Below, piece after piece: positions 1 to 6,278 of a DNA stretch of 64,000 nt (positions within the stretch are counted from its first letter, which is position 1; every line of letters begins with the position of its first letter). The DNA is from Methylophaga sp. UBA3192 (GTDB taxonomy: Bacteria > Pseudomonadota > Gammaproteobacteria > Nitrosococcales > Methylophagaceae). Location of the stretch: contig DEXE01000003.1 of NCBI GenBank assembly GCA_002363955.1, forward strand, positions 271,511 to 335,510, given 5' to 3'. The position numbers were made by a program, and so were the translations under genes. The notes beneath the pieces were generated by a model. It made no database searches. It was not told where the DNA came from and saw only the letters and a list, made by a program, of their open reading frames with translations.

Positions 1-164
1 CTTTCAACAGAACGGGCGACGCTGAAAGCATTAAACCGGGCGGTTGAATAGAGAATTGATGTATTGACCTCGTCTACAGTACTTTCTGCGGCCTGCTGAT
101 TGGCAACGGCGATGAATTCATCGGCACGTTGTTGAAATGTTTTTGCTGGTGAATTTTCACTCAT
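1..164 (-). CDS. DUF3144 family protein, N-terminal part (runs off the window)
   Basis: The reverse strand opens with ATG at 164-162 and stays open to the window edge (about 54 codons, starting MSENSPAKTFQQRADEFIAV). The pattern 'RADEFI..AN' followed by an 'LYSTARFNAF' helix resembles the DUF3144 family and matches the plan of the complete paralogue at 16527-16835 ('RADAFIKLANMQ', 'YGLARYSAW'). DUF3144 proteins are small, cytoplasmic, probably helical and have no assigned function. The 3' part lies outside the window, so length and completeness cannot be judged. Confidence 0.7.
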   Translation of the reverse strand, partial: MSENSPAKTFQQRADEFIAVANQQAAESTVDEVNTSILYSTARFNAFSVARSVE

Positions 165-332
165 TCTTTCTCTCTCATTAGTCTTATTGATTTGAAATGT
201 GATTGATGTCGGTATGATGTTTTAATTGGCTATATTAGCTTCTCGAACGTGACCTATAGTATCAGATAGAAAAATCTGTAAAACAGAGCGAACATCCTTA
301 AGATCTAAAAATCATCAGACCTGATATGAACT

Positions 333-674
333 ATGCGTAAAACAGATAAAAAAATGGATAATCAACTTCGGCTAAAATTGACCGAGGTATGTGAACAGGC
401 ATTAAAAGATATCGCTGGTTTTCAGTGGCTAACGCACTTGGTGAACTATGATGATTTTCCAAATAGCTTAATGGTGGTTTGTGTGTTTGATACTAACGAA
501 AATTTGAAGAATTACCTTCAATCCGATGACTCTCAAGCATTGGCGTCACGTATTCAATCTGAATTTAAGGCGATGGATATCAAGCTCAAACGTCTTGGTG
601 ATCATATCGCATACGATTCTGAAGAGAACTGTAATCAATATTACAATGGTAATTGGGCACTCAGATTGGTGTAA
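333..674 (+). CDS. Conserved small protein often mislabelled 'Fis family regulator'
   Basis: A 113-residue cytoplasmic protein starting MRKTDKKMDNQLRLKLTEVC. It matches my memory of a conserved gammaproteobacterial family with 'AGFxWLTHLVNYDxFPxSLxVVCVFDTN' in the middle and an 'EENC' element near the end. Databases often call members Fis-family regulators, but no helix-turn-helix of Fis type can be seen, so that label is doubtful. There is no signal peptide or membrane segment. It stands alone: the downstream neighbours are convergent on the minus strand. An alternative start at the internal Met (354) is possible. Function unknown. Confidence 0.75.
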   Translation: MRKTDKKMDNQLRLKLTEVCEQALKDIAGFQWLTHLVNYDDFPNSLMVVCVFDTNENLKNYLQSDDSQALASRIQSEFKAMDIKLKRLGDHIAYDSEENCNQYYNGNWALRLV

Positions 675-746
675 CCAATAGCAATCGACCTTATCCCAAT
701 TAATACAAACGTATGGATAACCCATATGCCTAACAAAAGATATTCG

Positions 747-775
747 AATCAAACGGTCATCAACCAACTTGATTT
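747..775 (+). repeat. Diverged copy of the dispersed ~26-bp palindromic repeat (copy 1)
   Basis: The segment starts AATCAA, contains GGTCAT and ends CCAACTTGATTT. It differs from the 5253-5278 copy by short insertions in the spacer. It sits just past the 3' end of the HIT gene, so it bounds the microcin C-like operon on one side; the copy at 2699 bounds the other. Confidence 0.55.
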
Positions 776-803
776 TTGAAGATCCCTTGAACTTTCAGTT
801 CCA

Positions 804-1262
804 TTAATAAGAAGTTCTTATTTGTGATGCTAATTTTTCCAATTGAGCGTCATCGGCACGCCGGTAATCATGTGAAGAAATATATCCTTCATATTCTTCA
901 AAAAATTTATCGACGTTTGACGATATTTTTTTGAACTCTGAAGAACTACCTGTTCCATGCATCGGAAATAGCTTACAGTGAAGATGATCCACACCATAAC
1001 CTTCAAAAAACACACCTGTCCTCCCCACGTTTGGGAAAAAACCATCCAGAATTTTTGCAACTCGTTTACTCGCCAGAACTAGACCGATAATTTCCTCATC
1101 TATTTGATCAAAAATATAACTCGAAAGATGCTTTTTAGGTACAACTACTGTGAATCCTCTTGTATTAGGAAAGACGGATAAGAAAGCCAGATGATTATCA
1201 TCCTCCCAAATGATGTGTGCAGGAGTTCTCCTATGCACAATATCACAAAAAATACACGACAT
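804..1262 (-). CDS. HIT-family hydrolase, candidate MccH-like phosphoramidase (self-immunity)
   Basis: A 152-residue HIT-domain protein. It has an N-terminal CxxC (C3, C6) and the histidine-triad region VDHLHCKLFPMH at residues 91-102, where the third triad position is Lys (H93-L-H95-C-K97). HIT enzymes split phosphoramidates and nucleotide-peptide or dinucleotide bonds through the central His. MccH, a HIT protein found in microcin C-type clusters, cleaves the P-N bond of the toxin and gives immunity. The gene starts 8 nt after the ThiF-like gene on the same strand, so the two are almost surely co-transcribed. By sequence alone it could be a generic HIT nucleotidase; the immunity role is inferred from context. 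Confidence 0.85.
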   Translation of the reverse strand: MSCIFCDIVHRRTPAHIIWEDDNHLAFLSVFPNTRGFTVVVPKKHLSSYIFDQIDEEIIGLVLASKRVAKILDGFFPNVGRTGVFFEGYGVDHLHCKLFPMHGTGSSSEFKKISSNVDKFFEEYEGYISSHDYRRADDAQLEKLASQIRTSY

Positions 1263-1270
1263 AAGGCACC

Positions 1271-2263
1271 CTAATTAAAGTTTCTTGTTTTACGTGGAAA
1301 ATCAGTTGTGTTCCAATGAGACATGAAAGAAGTTTTTAACTTTTCGTCATTAGGAAATGCTAGGCTGAGAAGACCTAGAGAGGAAATTATTCCAGCAATT
1401 TCGGTATTAATAGGTCCGAAACTTGGGCCAATAAACCATGGATTTCTCATCCAGTTTAGTTTTGTGTGTTTGTCAGATTTTACATAACTATTTGTTACGT
1501 ATTCAACAATTAGGTTTGAATGAAAATATCCGCAAGCTATAAGTTTTATAAGCCCCTTATATGCTAATGATTTAAGTTCCTCCACTCCAATCCCGAGTGG
1601 TTCATCAGCTGTTAAAAAAACTAGATCATAGCCTTGAGTAATCTCCTGGATATTATTACTTTCGACTTTTTCCTCCATTACACTTAAATTTATATGTGAA
1701 TACCTTTCAGATAATTCTCTAGCAAGAACATCTACTTTCTGCCTACCTAAATCTTGTTTTCGCCAGAAAAACTGTCGATTAAGATTACTCAGTTCAATAA
1801 TATCTTCATCAATAAGCTGAATATTCCTCACCCCGGCACCAGCAATATTTATGGCTGATAAAGAACCTATACCACCACATCCAATAATACAAACTTTAGC
1901 GTTCTGAATATTATGGATAGCTTCACACACTTGTGAGCAGTTATTAGATACAGAGCATAAATATGATGCTGTTCTACTTGTTATTGGATTTTCAAGATAT
2001 TCTATACATCCGAAAATATCATGCTCCTTCCCGAATAAAATGCTGCCAGTTTTAATTAAAGCTTCAACTAGATACTCCACACTTTCCGATTCAATTTTAA
2101 TAACACCATAAGGGCCAGATATTACAGATAATGTTTGTTGATCATCGTATGCTATCAATGCTGAAGGTGTGATGATCCCTATTGGATTAGCATTTATATA
2201 CACTATTCTATTTGAGATTTTAATCTTTCCGTCATCATCCATAATTGAAAACAGATCAAACAT
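1271..2263 (-). CDS. MccB-like ThiF/E1 adenylyltransferase
   Basis: A 330-residue protein. Residues ~120-300 form a ThiF/E1 adenylation domain: GCGGIG at 128-133 (nucleotide loop), LIDEDIIELSNLNRQ at 150-164, DLGRQKV at 171-177 and TADEP at 218-222. The order and wording track E. coli MccB closely, including the 'GYF/V..' strand and a late 'FGPIN..IA' helix comparable with 'FAPVNNVAA' of MccB. The N-terminal ~115 residues would be the peptide-binding domain. MccB converts the C-terminal Asn of its peptide to a phosphoramidate-linked AMP. Both CxxC zinc pairs of MccB are absent. A good ribosome site (AGGAG) lies 6 nt before the ATG. It is the second gene of the operon, and the region is visibly AT-rich compared with the rest of the window. 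Confidence 0.85.
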   Translation of the reverse strand: MFDLFSIMDDDGKIKISNRIVYINANPIGIITPSALIAYDDQQTLSVISGPYGVIKIESESVEYLVEALIKTGSILFGKEHDIFGCIEYLENPITSRTASYLCSVSNNCSQVCEAIHNIQNAKVCIIGCGGIGSLSAINIAGAGVRNIQLIDEDIIELSNLNRQFFWRKQDLGRQKVDVLARELSERYSHINLSVMEEKVESNNIQEITQGYDLVFLTADEPLGIGVEELKSLAYKGLIKLIACGYFHSNLIVEYVTNSYVKSDKHTKLNWMRNPWFIGPSFGPINTEIAGIISSLGLLSLAFPNDEKLKTSFMSHWNTTDFPRKTRNFN

Positions 2264-2289
2264 ACATTTCTCCTATATTAAATATAAAA

Positions 2290-2322
2290 TTAAGGCCTTA
2301 ATACACTGTATTAAGGCCTTAA
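2290..2322 (-). terminator. Perfect stem-loop between peptide gene and adenylyltransferase gene (attenuator)
   Basis: Two perfectly complementary 16-nt arms (2290-2305 and 2307-2322) surround a single central base. On the minus strand the stem is followed by TTTTATATT, so it looks like a leaky intrinsic terminator. It lies after the peptide stop codon and before the ribosome site of the ThiF-like gene. In the E. coli microcin C operon a hairpin at the same place makes the short peptide message far more abundant than the enzyme message. Confidence 0.75.
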
Positions 2323-2334
2323 AATGGTGCTTAC

Positions 2335-2526
2335 TTAATTACAAAAGTTTGGTGTAAGAGGAGGGGGGCAAATACCATATATCACTACATCTTGTGATTT
2401 TATTAGTTCAGATTGAATAGCTGGTTTCTTTTGATTTGATGATTGTTCTGTATTGGCTGCATATGCTGTAGTTTGTGCAGCAGCCAGAATTGCAATGATT
2501 CCAGTTATTGTTGCTTTCTTCTTCAT
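2335..2526 (-). CDS. Putative ribosomally made peptide precursor with signal peptide and C-terminal Asn
   Basis: 63 residues. Lys2-4 and a hydrophobic stretch end in AYA|A, a typical Sec signal with predicted cleavage after Ala23. The mature part has a polar spacer and the tail GICPPPLTPNFCN (residues 51-63). It ends in Asn63, the residue MccB-type enzymes need at the C-terminus of their substrates. Cys53 and Cys62 could close a 10-residue loop. The start is set by a strong AAGGAG 8 nt upstream. It is the first gene of the operon, under a strong promoter and a Fur box. I do not recognise the peptide family. It could be an unrelated small secreted protein, but size, terminal residue and position fit a precursor. 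Confidence 0.75.
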   Translation of the reverse strand: MKKKATITGIIAILAAAQTTAYAANTEQSSNQKKPAIQSELIKSQDVVIYGICPPPLTPNFCN

Positions 2527-2596
2527 GTTATTTCTCCTTGTTTATAACATTAAAATTAGCTAAATAAAGTGAAGGCTTTACCCCACCTTCAAGATA

Positions 2597-2624
2597 ATCT
2601 TATGTATTTGAGAGTTAATGTCAA
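2597..2624 (-). promoter_or_regulatory. Promoter of the microcin C-like operon
   Basis: On the minus strand a consensus -35 box TTGACA (2624-2619) and a -10-like TAAGAT (2602-2597) are separated by 16 nt. The start codon lies 70 nt further on. The leader between them can form a small hairpin (TGAAGG ... CCTTCA). Confidence 0.6.
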
Positions 2625-2626
2625 CA

Positions 2627-2645
2627 GGTAATGATAATCAATATC
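2627..2645. promoter_or_regulatory. Fur box
   Basis: This 19-base site matches the classical Fur consensus at 17 of 19 positions by hand count (mismatches at positions 2 and 15). It ends two bases upstream of the -35 hexamer of the peptide operon, a position at which iron-loaded Fur would probably block RNA polymerase. The operon is therefore predicted to be induced by iron starvation. Confidence 0.7.
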
Positions 2646-2698
2646 ATTTATGCAGAAAGAGCCATTTTGATTCCGTTACCATTTGGCTCTAAATCACG

Positions 2699-2805
2699 AA
2701 TCAAGAGTACAGCCAACTTGAATTGATTACGTAAGTTGATGAAATAAATATCTAAAATCTTATCGCTACAAGGATGTGACTACATGGCAAGACTTCCCAG
2801 ATTGG
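2699..2805 (+). repeat. Dispersed repeat copy 2 with linked ~110-bp segment (copy A)
   Basis: It starts with a diverged palindromic unit (2699-2724, AATCAAG ... AACTTGAATT). A segment follows that reappears at 3870-3986, sharing runs such as AAAATCTTATCGCTACA, GGATGT and ACATGGCAAGACTT. The two copies flank the RIO kinase gene in direct orientation. Copy A runs into a transposase start (2784). Confidence 0.7.
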
Positions 2806-2909
2806 TACTGCCCGCTCAGCCTCTAAACATCATGAATCGAGGCAATACCATCAAAACATACTTGAGAATGAAGAGGATATTAACCGAAATTAAATTGGCT
2901 ACCACTTGA
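2784..2909 (+). pseudogene. Remnant of a REP-associated (Y1-type) transposase, N-terminus only
   Basis: An ATG opens a 41-codon frame beginning MARLPRLVLPAQPLNIMNRG. This is the characteristic N-terminus of Y1/REP-associated tyrosine transposases, where 'RLPR..LPxQPxHIxxRGN' leads to the HUH motif. The frame then degenerates and stops; neither the HUH pair nor the catalytic Tyr is present. It is a dead fragment. Confidence 0.65.
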
Positions 2910-2992
2910 TACGCCAGTTTTTAACAAGCGGCTGTAGTTTATACTGCACGGTATCTTTTTACTGGATACGTTTGAGTGATAAAAACCAAATA

Positions 2993-3844
2993 ATGAAAAT
3001 ACCAAAACAAATTCAACCACTGGTTGATGACGGCTTAGTGGATGAGGTGATTAGTCGCTTAATGAGTGGCAAAGAAGCCGATGTCTATGTCGTGAGATGC
3101 GGTGATGAAATACGCTGTGCCAAGGTTTATAAAGACGCGGTCAAGCGTAGCTTTAAAAAAGCTGTTCAATACCAGGAAGGACGAAAAGTACGTAACAGTC
3201 GCCGGGGCCGGGCGATGGAAAAAGGTTCTAAATTTGGTCGTCAGCAGCAAGAAGAAACCTGGCAAAATGCCGAAGTCGATGCGCTGTATTTGCTTGCCAG
3301 TGCCGGTGTGAGAGTACCTCAACCATACGATTGCATGAATGGCGTGTTATTGATGGAGTTGATAACGGATGAGGAAGGTGATGTCGCGCCTCGTCTCAAT
3401 GATGTATCCATGTCTGCCGAGCAAGCTATCGAAGATCACATGATGGTCATGCATTCTGTGAAGAAAATGCTCTGTGCAGGTTTAGTTCATGGCGATTTAT
3501 CAGAGTTTAATGTGCTGGTCGATGCCTATGGCCCGGTGATTATCGATCTCCCTCAGGCGGTGAATGCGGTGGCAAATAATAATGCACAAGCGATGCTAAG
3601 TCGTGATGTGCAAAATATGACACGTTATTATGCTCAATTCGCACCAGAATTACGCAAAACACACTTCGACAAAGAAATATGGTCACTGTTTGAGAATGGC
3701 GAATTACTGCCAGACACAGAACTCACCGGCCTGTTTGAAGAAGACTCGCAAGCCGCGGATGTGGATGGCGTACTGCTGGAAATCAAAGCGATACTGGCGG
3801 AAGAACAGGAAAGACAATTGTGGTTAGGGGATAAAGATGATTAA
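2993..3844 (+). CDS. RIO-type serine protein kinase
   Basis: 283 residues from the ATG at 2993. The longer upstream frame has no family-like sequence. RIO kinase hallmarks are visible: ATP-binding Lys44 in CAKVYK, the RIO-specific 'QYQEGRKVRNSRRGRAM' loop near 59-75, catalytic loop HGDLSEFN at 166-173 and metal-binding IDLPQ at 184-188. The protein is cytoplasmic. Bacterial RIO proteins are atypical Ser/Thr kinases or ATPases; some pseudomonad members have been linked to stress signalling, but the target here is unknown. The gene stands alone between two directly repeated ~110-bp segments that carry transposase starts, which suggests it was moved or duplicated as a unit. Confidence 0.85.
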   Translation: MKIPKQIQPLVDDGLVDEVISRLMSGKEADVYVVRCGDEIRCAKVYKDAVKRSFKKAVQYQEGRKVRNSRRGRAMEKGSKFGRQQQEETWQNAEVDALYLLASAGVRVPQPYDCMNGVLLMELITDEEGDVAPRLNDVSMSAEQAIEDHMMVMHSVKKMLCAGLVHGDLSEFNVLVDAYGPVIIDLPQAVNAVANNNAQAMLSRDVQNMTRYYAQFAPELRKTHFDKEIWSLFENGELLPDTELTGLFEEDSQAADVDGVLLEIKAILAEEQERQLWLGDKDD

Positions 3845-3869
3845 GGTTTAACCATAATAAATTGAGAAG

Positions 3870-3986
3870 AAATCAAGTTGGATGACCCTTGATTTAATTT
3901 GATTCCGTAAATTGATGTAATAATTTAATTAAAATCTTATCGCTACATGGATGTAACGACATGGCAAGACTTTGCCGATTTGTGCT
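3870..3986 (+). repeat. Dispersed repeat copy 3 with linked segment (copy B)
   Basis: A clean palindromic unit (3870-3895) has arms AAATCAAG and CTTGATTT; its core is the reverse complement of the 5253-5278 copy with one mismatch. It is followed by the same linked segment as copy A, ending in a degenerate transposase start (ATGGCAAGACTT at 3961). Confidence 0.7.
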
Positions 3987-4030
3987 ATCTGAACTAACGC
4001 CCTTACATTAATTGTTAGCGGTCAAAAAGT

Positions 4031-4501
4031 ATGAATATAGAACCAATCGAATTGAATGATGAAATTGAGACACTTTTAGTAGGTGAAGAGCTTCCAATTT
4101 CAGACCTGCACAGTTCAAATCAGACGCAATTTTTCAGGGGGTGCGAAGGTGTGCACATCATAGGTGTTGTGGGTATAGAAATATATGAAAATGTCGGCTT
4201 ATTACGTTCTTTGGTAGTGGAAAAAGGTTGTCGCAAAGCGGGCTACGGCCAACAATTGGCGGCTAAGGCAGAGGCATGGGCATATGAAAGAAGTATTAAA
4301 TCCCTTTACCTTCTCACAACAACGGCAGCCGGTTTCTTTTCACAGCTCGGTTACCAGGTAATTCCTCGAACTCAAGCTCCGGTTTCTATAGCAAATACTG
4401 CTCAGTTCGTTGGCTTATGTCCGTCGTCGGCTACCTTTATGTACAAGGAATTGAATGCTAACAATCTAATTCAGCCGACCGTTAACGTATCGGTTGATTA
4501 G
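4031..4501 (+). CDS. GNAT acetyltransferase, ArsN2-like
   Basis: 156 residues, a single GNAT domain. The core acetyl-CoA strand/loop reads 'LLRSLVVEKGCRKAGYGQQL', followed by 'YLLTTTAAGFFSQLGYQ.IPR' and a late 'LCPSSATFM' element. That combination is typical of the ArsN2 group, named for its place in arsenic-resistance islands. No arsenic genes are nearby, so the substrate is unknown. The next gene, a methyltransferase, follows after 39 nt on the same strand. Both lie between palindromic repeats at 3870 and 5253. A role in modifying the peptide made by the upstream cluster cannot be excluded, since microcin C immunity also uses a GNAT enzyme, but nothing in the sequence shows it. Confidence 0.75.
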   Translation: MNIEPIELNDEIETLLVGEELPISDLHSSNQTQFFRGCEGVHIIGVVGIEIYENVGLLRSLVVEKGCRKAGYGQQLAAKAEAWAYERSIKSLYLLTTTAAGFFSQLGYQVIPRTQAPVSIANTAQFVGLCPSSATFMYKELNANNLIQPTVNVSVD

Positions 4502-4540
4502 GACGTTAGCTTTCCGGGGCAATACTGGAATATATGGGCC

Positions 4541-5158
4541 ATGAAAGACTCTAAGAAGTTTTGGGACAAATCTGCAGAAAAGTATATTAAAAGTCCCATT
4601 AAAGATGAAGCTACGTATCAGCAGAAACTGGCAATTACCCAAGAATTCCTGAGACCGGATTGTAAGGTGCTAGAGTTCGGTTGCGGCAGTGGTGCCACCG
4701 CAATTTTTCATGCGCCTTATGTGGAACATATTGTTGCTACGGATATATCTGACAAGATGATAGAAGCGGCTCAGAGAAAAGCGATCGAAGCAGGAGTAAA
4801 GAACATGGTTTTTCAGCAGGGTACATTAGACAGTCTAACTTTCCAAAATGAGAGTTTCGACGCTGTGTTGGGGCTAAATGTGTTGCATCTTTTGGAAGAT
4901 GTAGATGGTGCGATTGCTAAAGTTTATCGACTTTTAAAAAACGATGGTGTTTTTGTTTCAAGTACGTCGCTAATAGCAGAAATAAATTTATTTTTTCGAT
5001 GGCTGATCTCTGGCATGCAGTTCCTTGGTTTAGCACCTTATGTCAGTCGATTCACAAAGCGCCAGCTTATTTCCAAATTGTTGGAGTCAGGCTTTACAAT
5101 TGAACGTGAATGGCAGACTAGCCATGAATCGGTATTCATAGTCGCTAGAAAAAGCTAG
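4541..5158 (+). CDS. Class I SAM-dependent methyltransferase
   Basis: 205 residues. Motif I VLEFGCGSG lies at residues 43-51, the acidic ribose-binding loop ATDIS at 66-70, a motif-IV-like 'FDAVLGLNVLHLL' near 110 and a post-motif hydrophobic helix. It belongs to the broad Methyltransf_11/25 fold; the substrate cannot be read from the sequence. The C-terminal third is hydrophobic ('LFFRWLISGMQFLGLAPY'), which hints at a lipid-like or membrane-associated substrate. It is paired with the ArsN2-like gene. The word GTTAGCTTT precedes the gene and its inverted form AAAGCTAAC follows it. Confidence 0.8.
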   Translation: MKDSKKFWDKSAEKYIKSPIKDEATYQQKLAITQEFLRPDCKVLEFGCGSGATAIFHAPYVEHIVATDISDKMIEAAQRKAIEAGVKNMVFQQGTLDSLTFQNESFDAVLGLNVLHLLEDVDGAIAKVYRLLKNDGVFVSSTSLIAEINLFFRWLISGMQFLGLAPYVSRFTKRQLISKLLESGFTIEREWQTSHESVFIVARKS

Positions 5159-5463
5159 TTAAGACGTTGGGTTAAAGCTAACAATCAGCTGTTATCGACC
5201 CTTCGTTGTTGGGACGGCCTTTCCGCCACTTCGCTGCACAAGTCTGCCCTAAAAATCAAGGGTCAGCCAACTTGATTTATAATCATGTGATGTGAGTTCC
5301 TTTCTTTATCAATTTGTTCTATTGTTAACTTTGCATGTTTCGTGGAGATTGGTCCATGGCTGACTCCTTGATTTCGATATCAGAACAAACGCGTCAAAGG
5401 CGATGTTCATAGCTCGCATGCTTTATGCGGACGTTATTAACCTCTATTAACAGAAGAGACCCC
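5159..5463. other. Intergenic stretch with a palindromic repeat
   Basis: About 305 bases between the methyltransferase and PAS-MCP genes. It holds the best-preserved dispersed repeat (5253-5278) and short inverted words, but no open frame with family-like sequence and no clear promoter. Confidence 0.4.
5253..5278 (+). repeat. Dispersed ~26-bp palindromic repeat (copy 4)
   Basis: Perfect 8-bp arms AAATCAAG and CTTGATTT flank the 10-base core GGTCAGCCAA. One base differs from the reverse complement of copy 3. It closes the run of repeat-bracketed modules from 747 to here. Confidence 0.75.
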
Positions 5464-6141
5464 ATGAGCAGTAGTGATGCCTTTCCCAACGAAACCCCAG
5501 CAGATGACCAAAATATCTTTGAAAGTATTTCCAGCCGTATGTCCGGCTTTCTGTATCGTTGTCGCATGGACGATGACTACACAATGCTGAACATGTTCGG
5601 CAATGTGCAGGAGCTTACCGGGTATAAACAACAAGACTTGGTTGGCAACAAAGCTAACTCGTATGTGAACCTGATCCACGAAGAGGATGCGCAGTCTGTC
5701 GATGATGCCGTCGCGGCAGCTATTGAACAGCATAAAAACTGGGATGTTGACTACCGTTTAAAATGCAAAAAGGGTGAGCCCATTTGGGTGAATGAAAAGG
5801 GTGGCCCGGTCTTTGACGATGACAACCAAGTGGCGTTTCTGGAAGGTGTGGTGACTAATATACAGGCCCGGAAAATGCAGGAACTGGAACGTCAATCCAG
5901 AATGGAAGAAGTCGAAAGCCATAGCTCGGATATCGTCAAACAAACGCACACCATTTTGGATATGCTGAAAACCCTGCGCCTGCTTAGCCTGAATGCCAGT
6001 ATTGAGGCCGCTCGGGCCGGAGATGCCGGTCGAGGTTTTGCTGTCGTTGCAGAAGAAGTAAAAATGCTGGCCGAGCGTACGGGTCAGGCCACCGCTGAAA
6101 TCACCCGATTGACCAAAGAACTTGACGCACTGCTTAAGTAA
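5464..6141 (+). CDS. Soluble PAS-domain chemoreceptor-like signalling protein
   Basis: 225 residues from the ATG at 5464, which follows AGAAGAG; an in-frame ATG 39 nt upstream has no such site. Residues ~18-145 form a PAS/PAC sensor ('NVQELTGYKQQDLVG', 'GEPIWVNEKGG', 'GVVTNIQARK'). The C-terminus is the conserved MCP hairpin tip and adjacent helices ('SLNASIEAARAGDAGRGFAVVAEEVKMLAERT'-type, split by a short linker). There is no membrane segment, HAMP or methylation helix extension, so it would act in the cytoplasm, probably coupling to CheA/CheW. The ligand or cofactor (heme or flavin?) is not apparent. It stands alone. Confidence 0.85.
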   Translation: MSSSDAFPNETPADDQNIFESISSRMSGFLYRCRMDDDYTMLNMFGNVQELTGYKQQDLVGNKANSYVNLIHEEDAQSVDDAVAAAIEQHKNWDVDYRLKCKKGEPIWVNEKGGPVFDDDNQVAFLEGVVTNIQARKMQELERQSRMEEVESHSSDIVKQTHTILDMLKTLRLLSLNASIEAARAGDAGRGFAVVAEEVKMLAERTGQATAEITRLTKELDALLK

Positions 6142-6278
6142 TCTTCGTCCAGGTAGAAAATACACCTATACATAATCGAGTGGGAAGCGGTCTTTCAGAA
6201 TAGACAACGATCGATAACTTAGCATCTTAATGTTTATCTATAGTTTTGGCCCCATTGATTGTATTGGAGAATGTTGCG

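Noticed and set aside
333..674. Fis-family transcription factor
   Set aside because: The common database label is not supported: no Fis-type helix-turn-helix is visible.
3991..5185. Possible integron cassettes: TAACGCC...GTTAGCG-like words before and after the ArsN2 and methyltransferase genes
   Set aside because: None of the words fits the attC rule RYYYAAC ... GTTRRRY after the stop codons, and there is no integrase gene. The palindromic-repeat explanation fits better.
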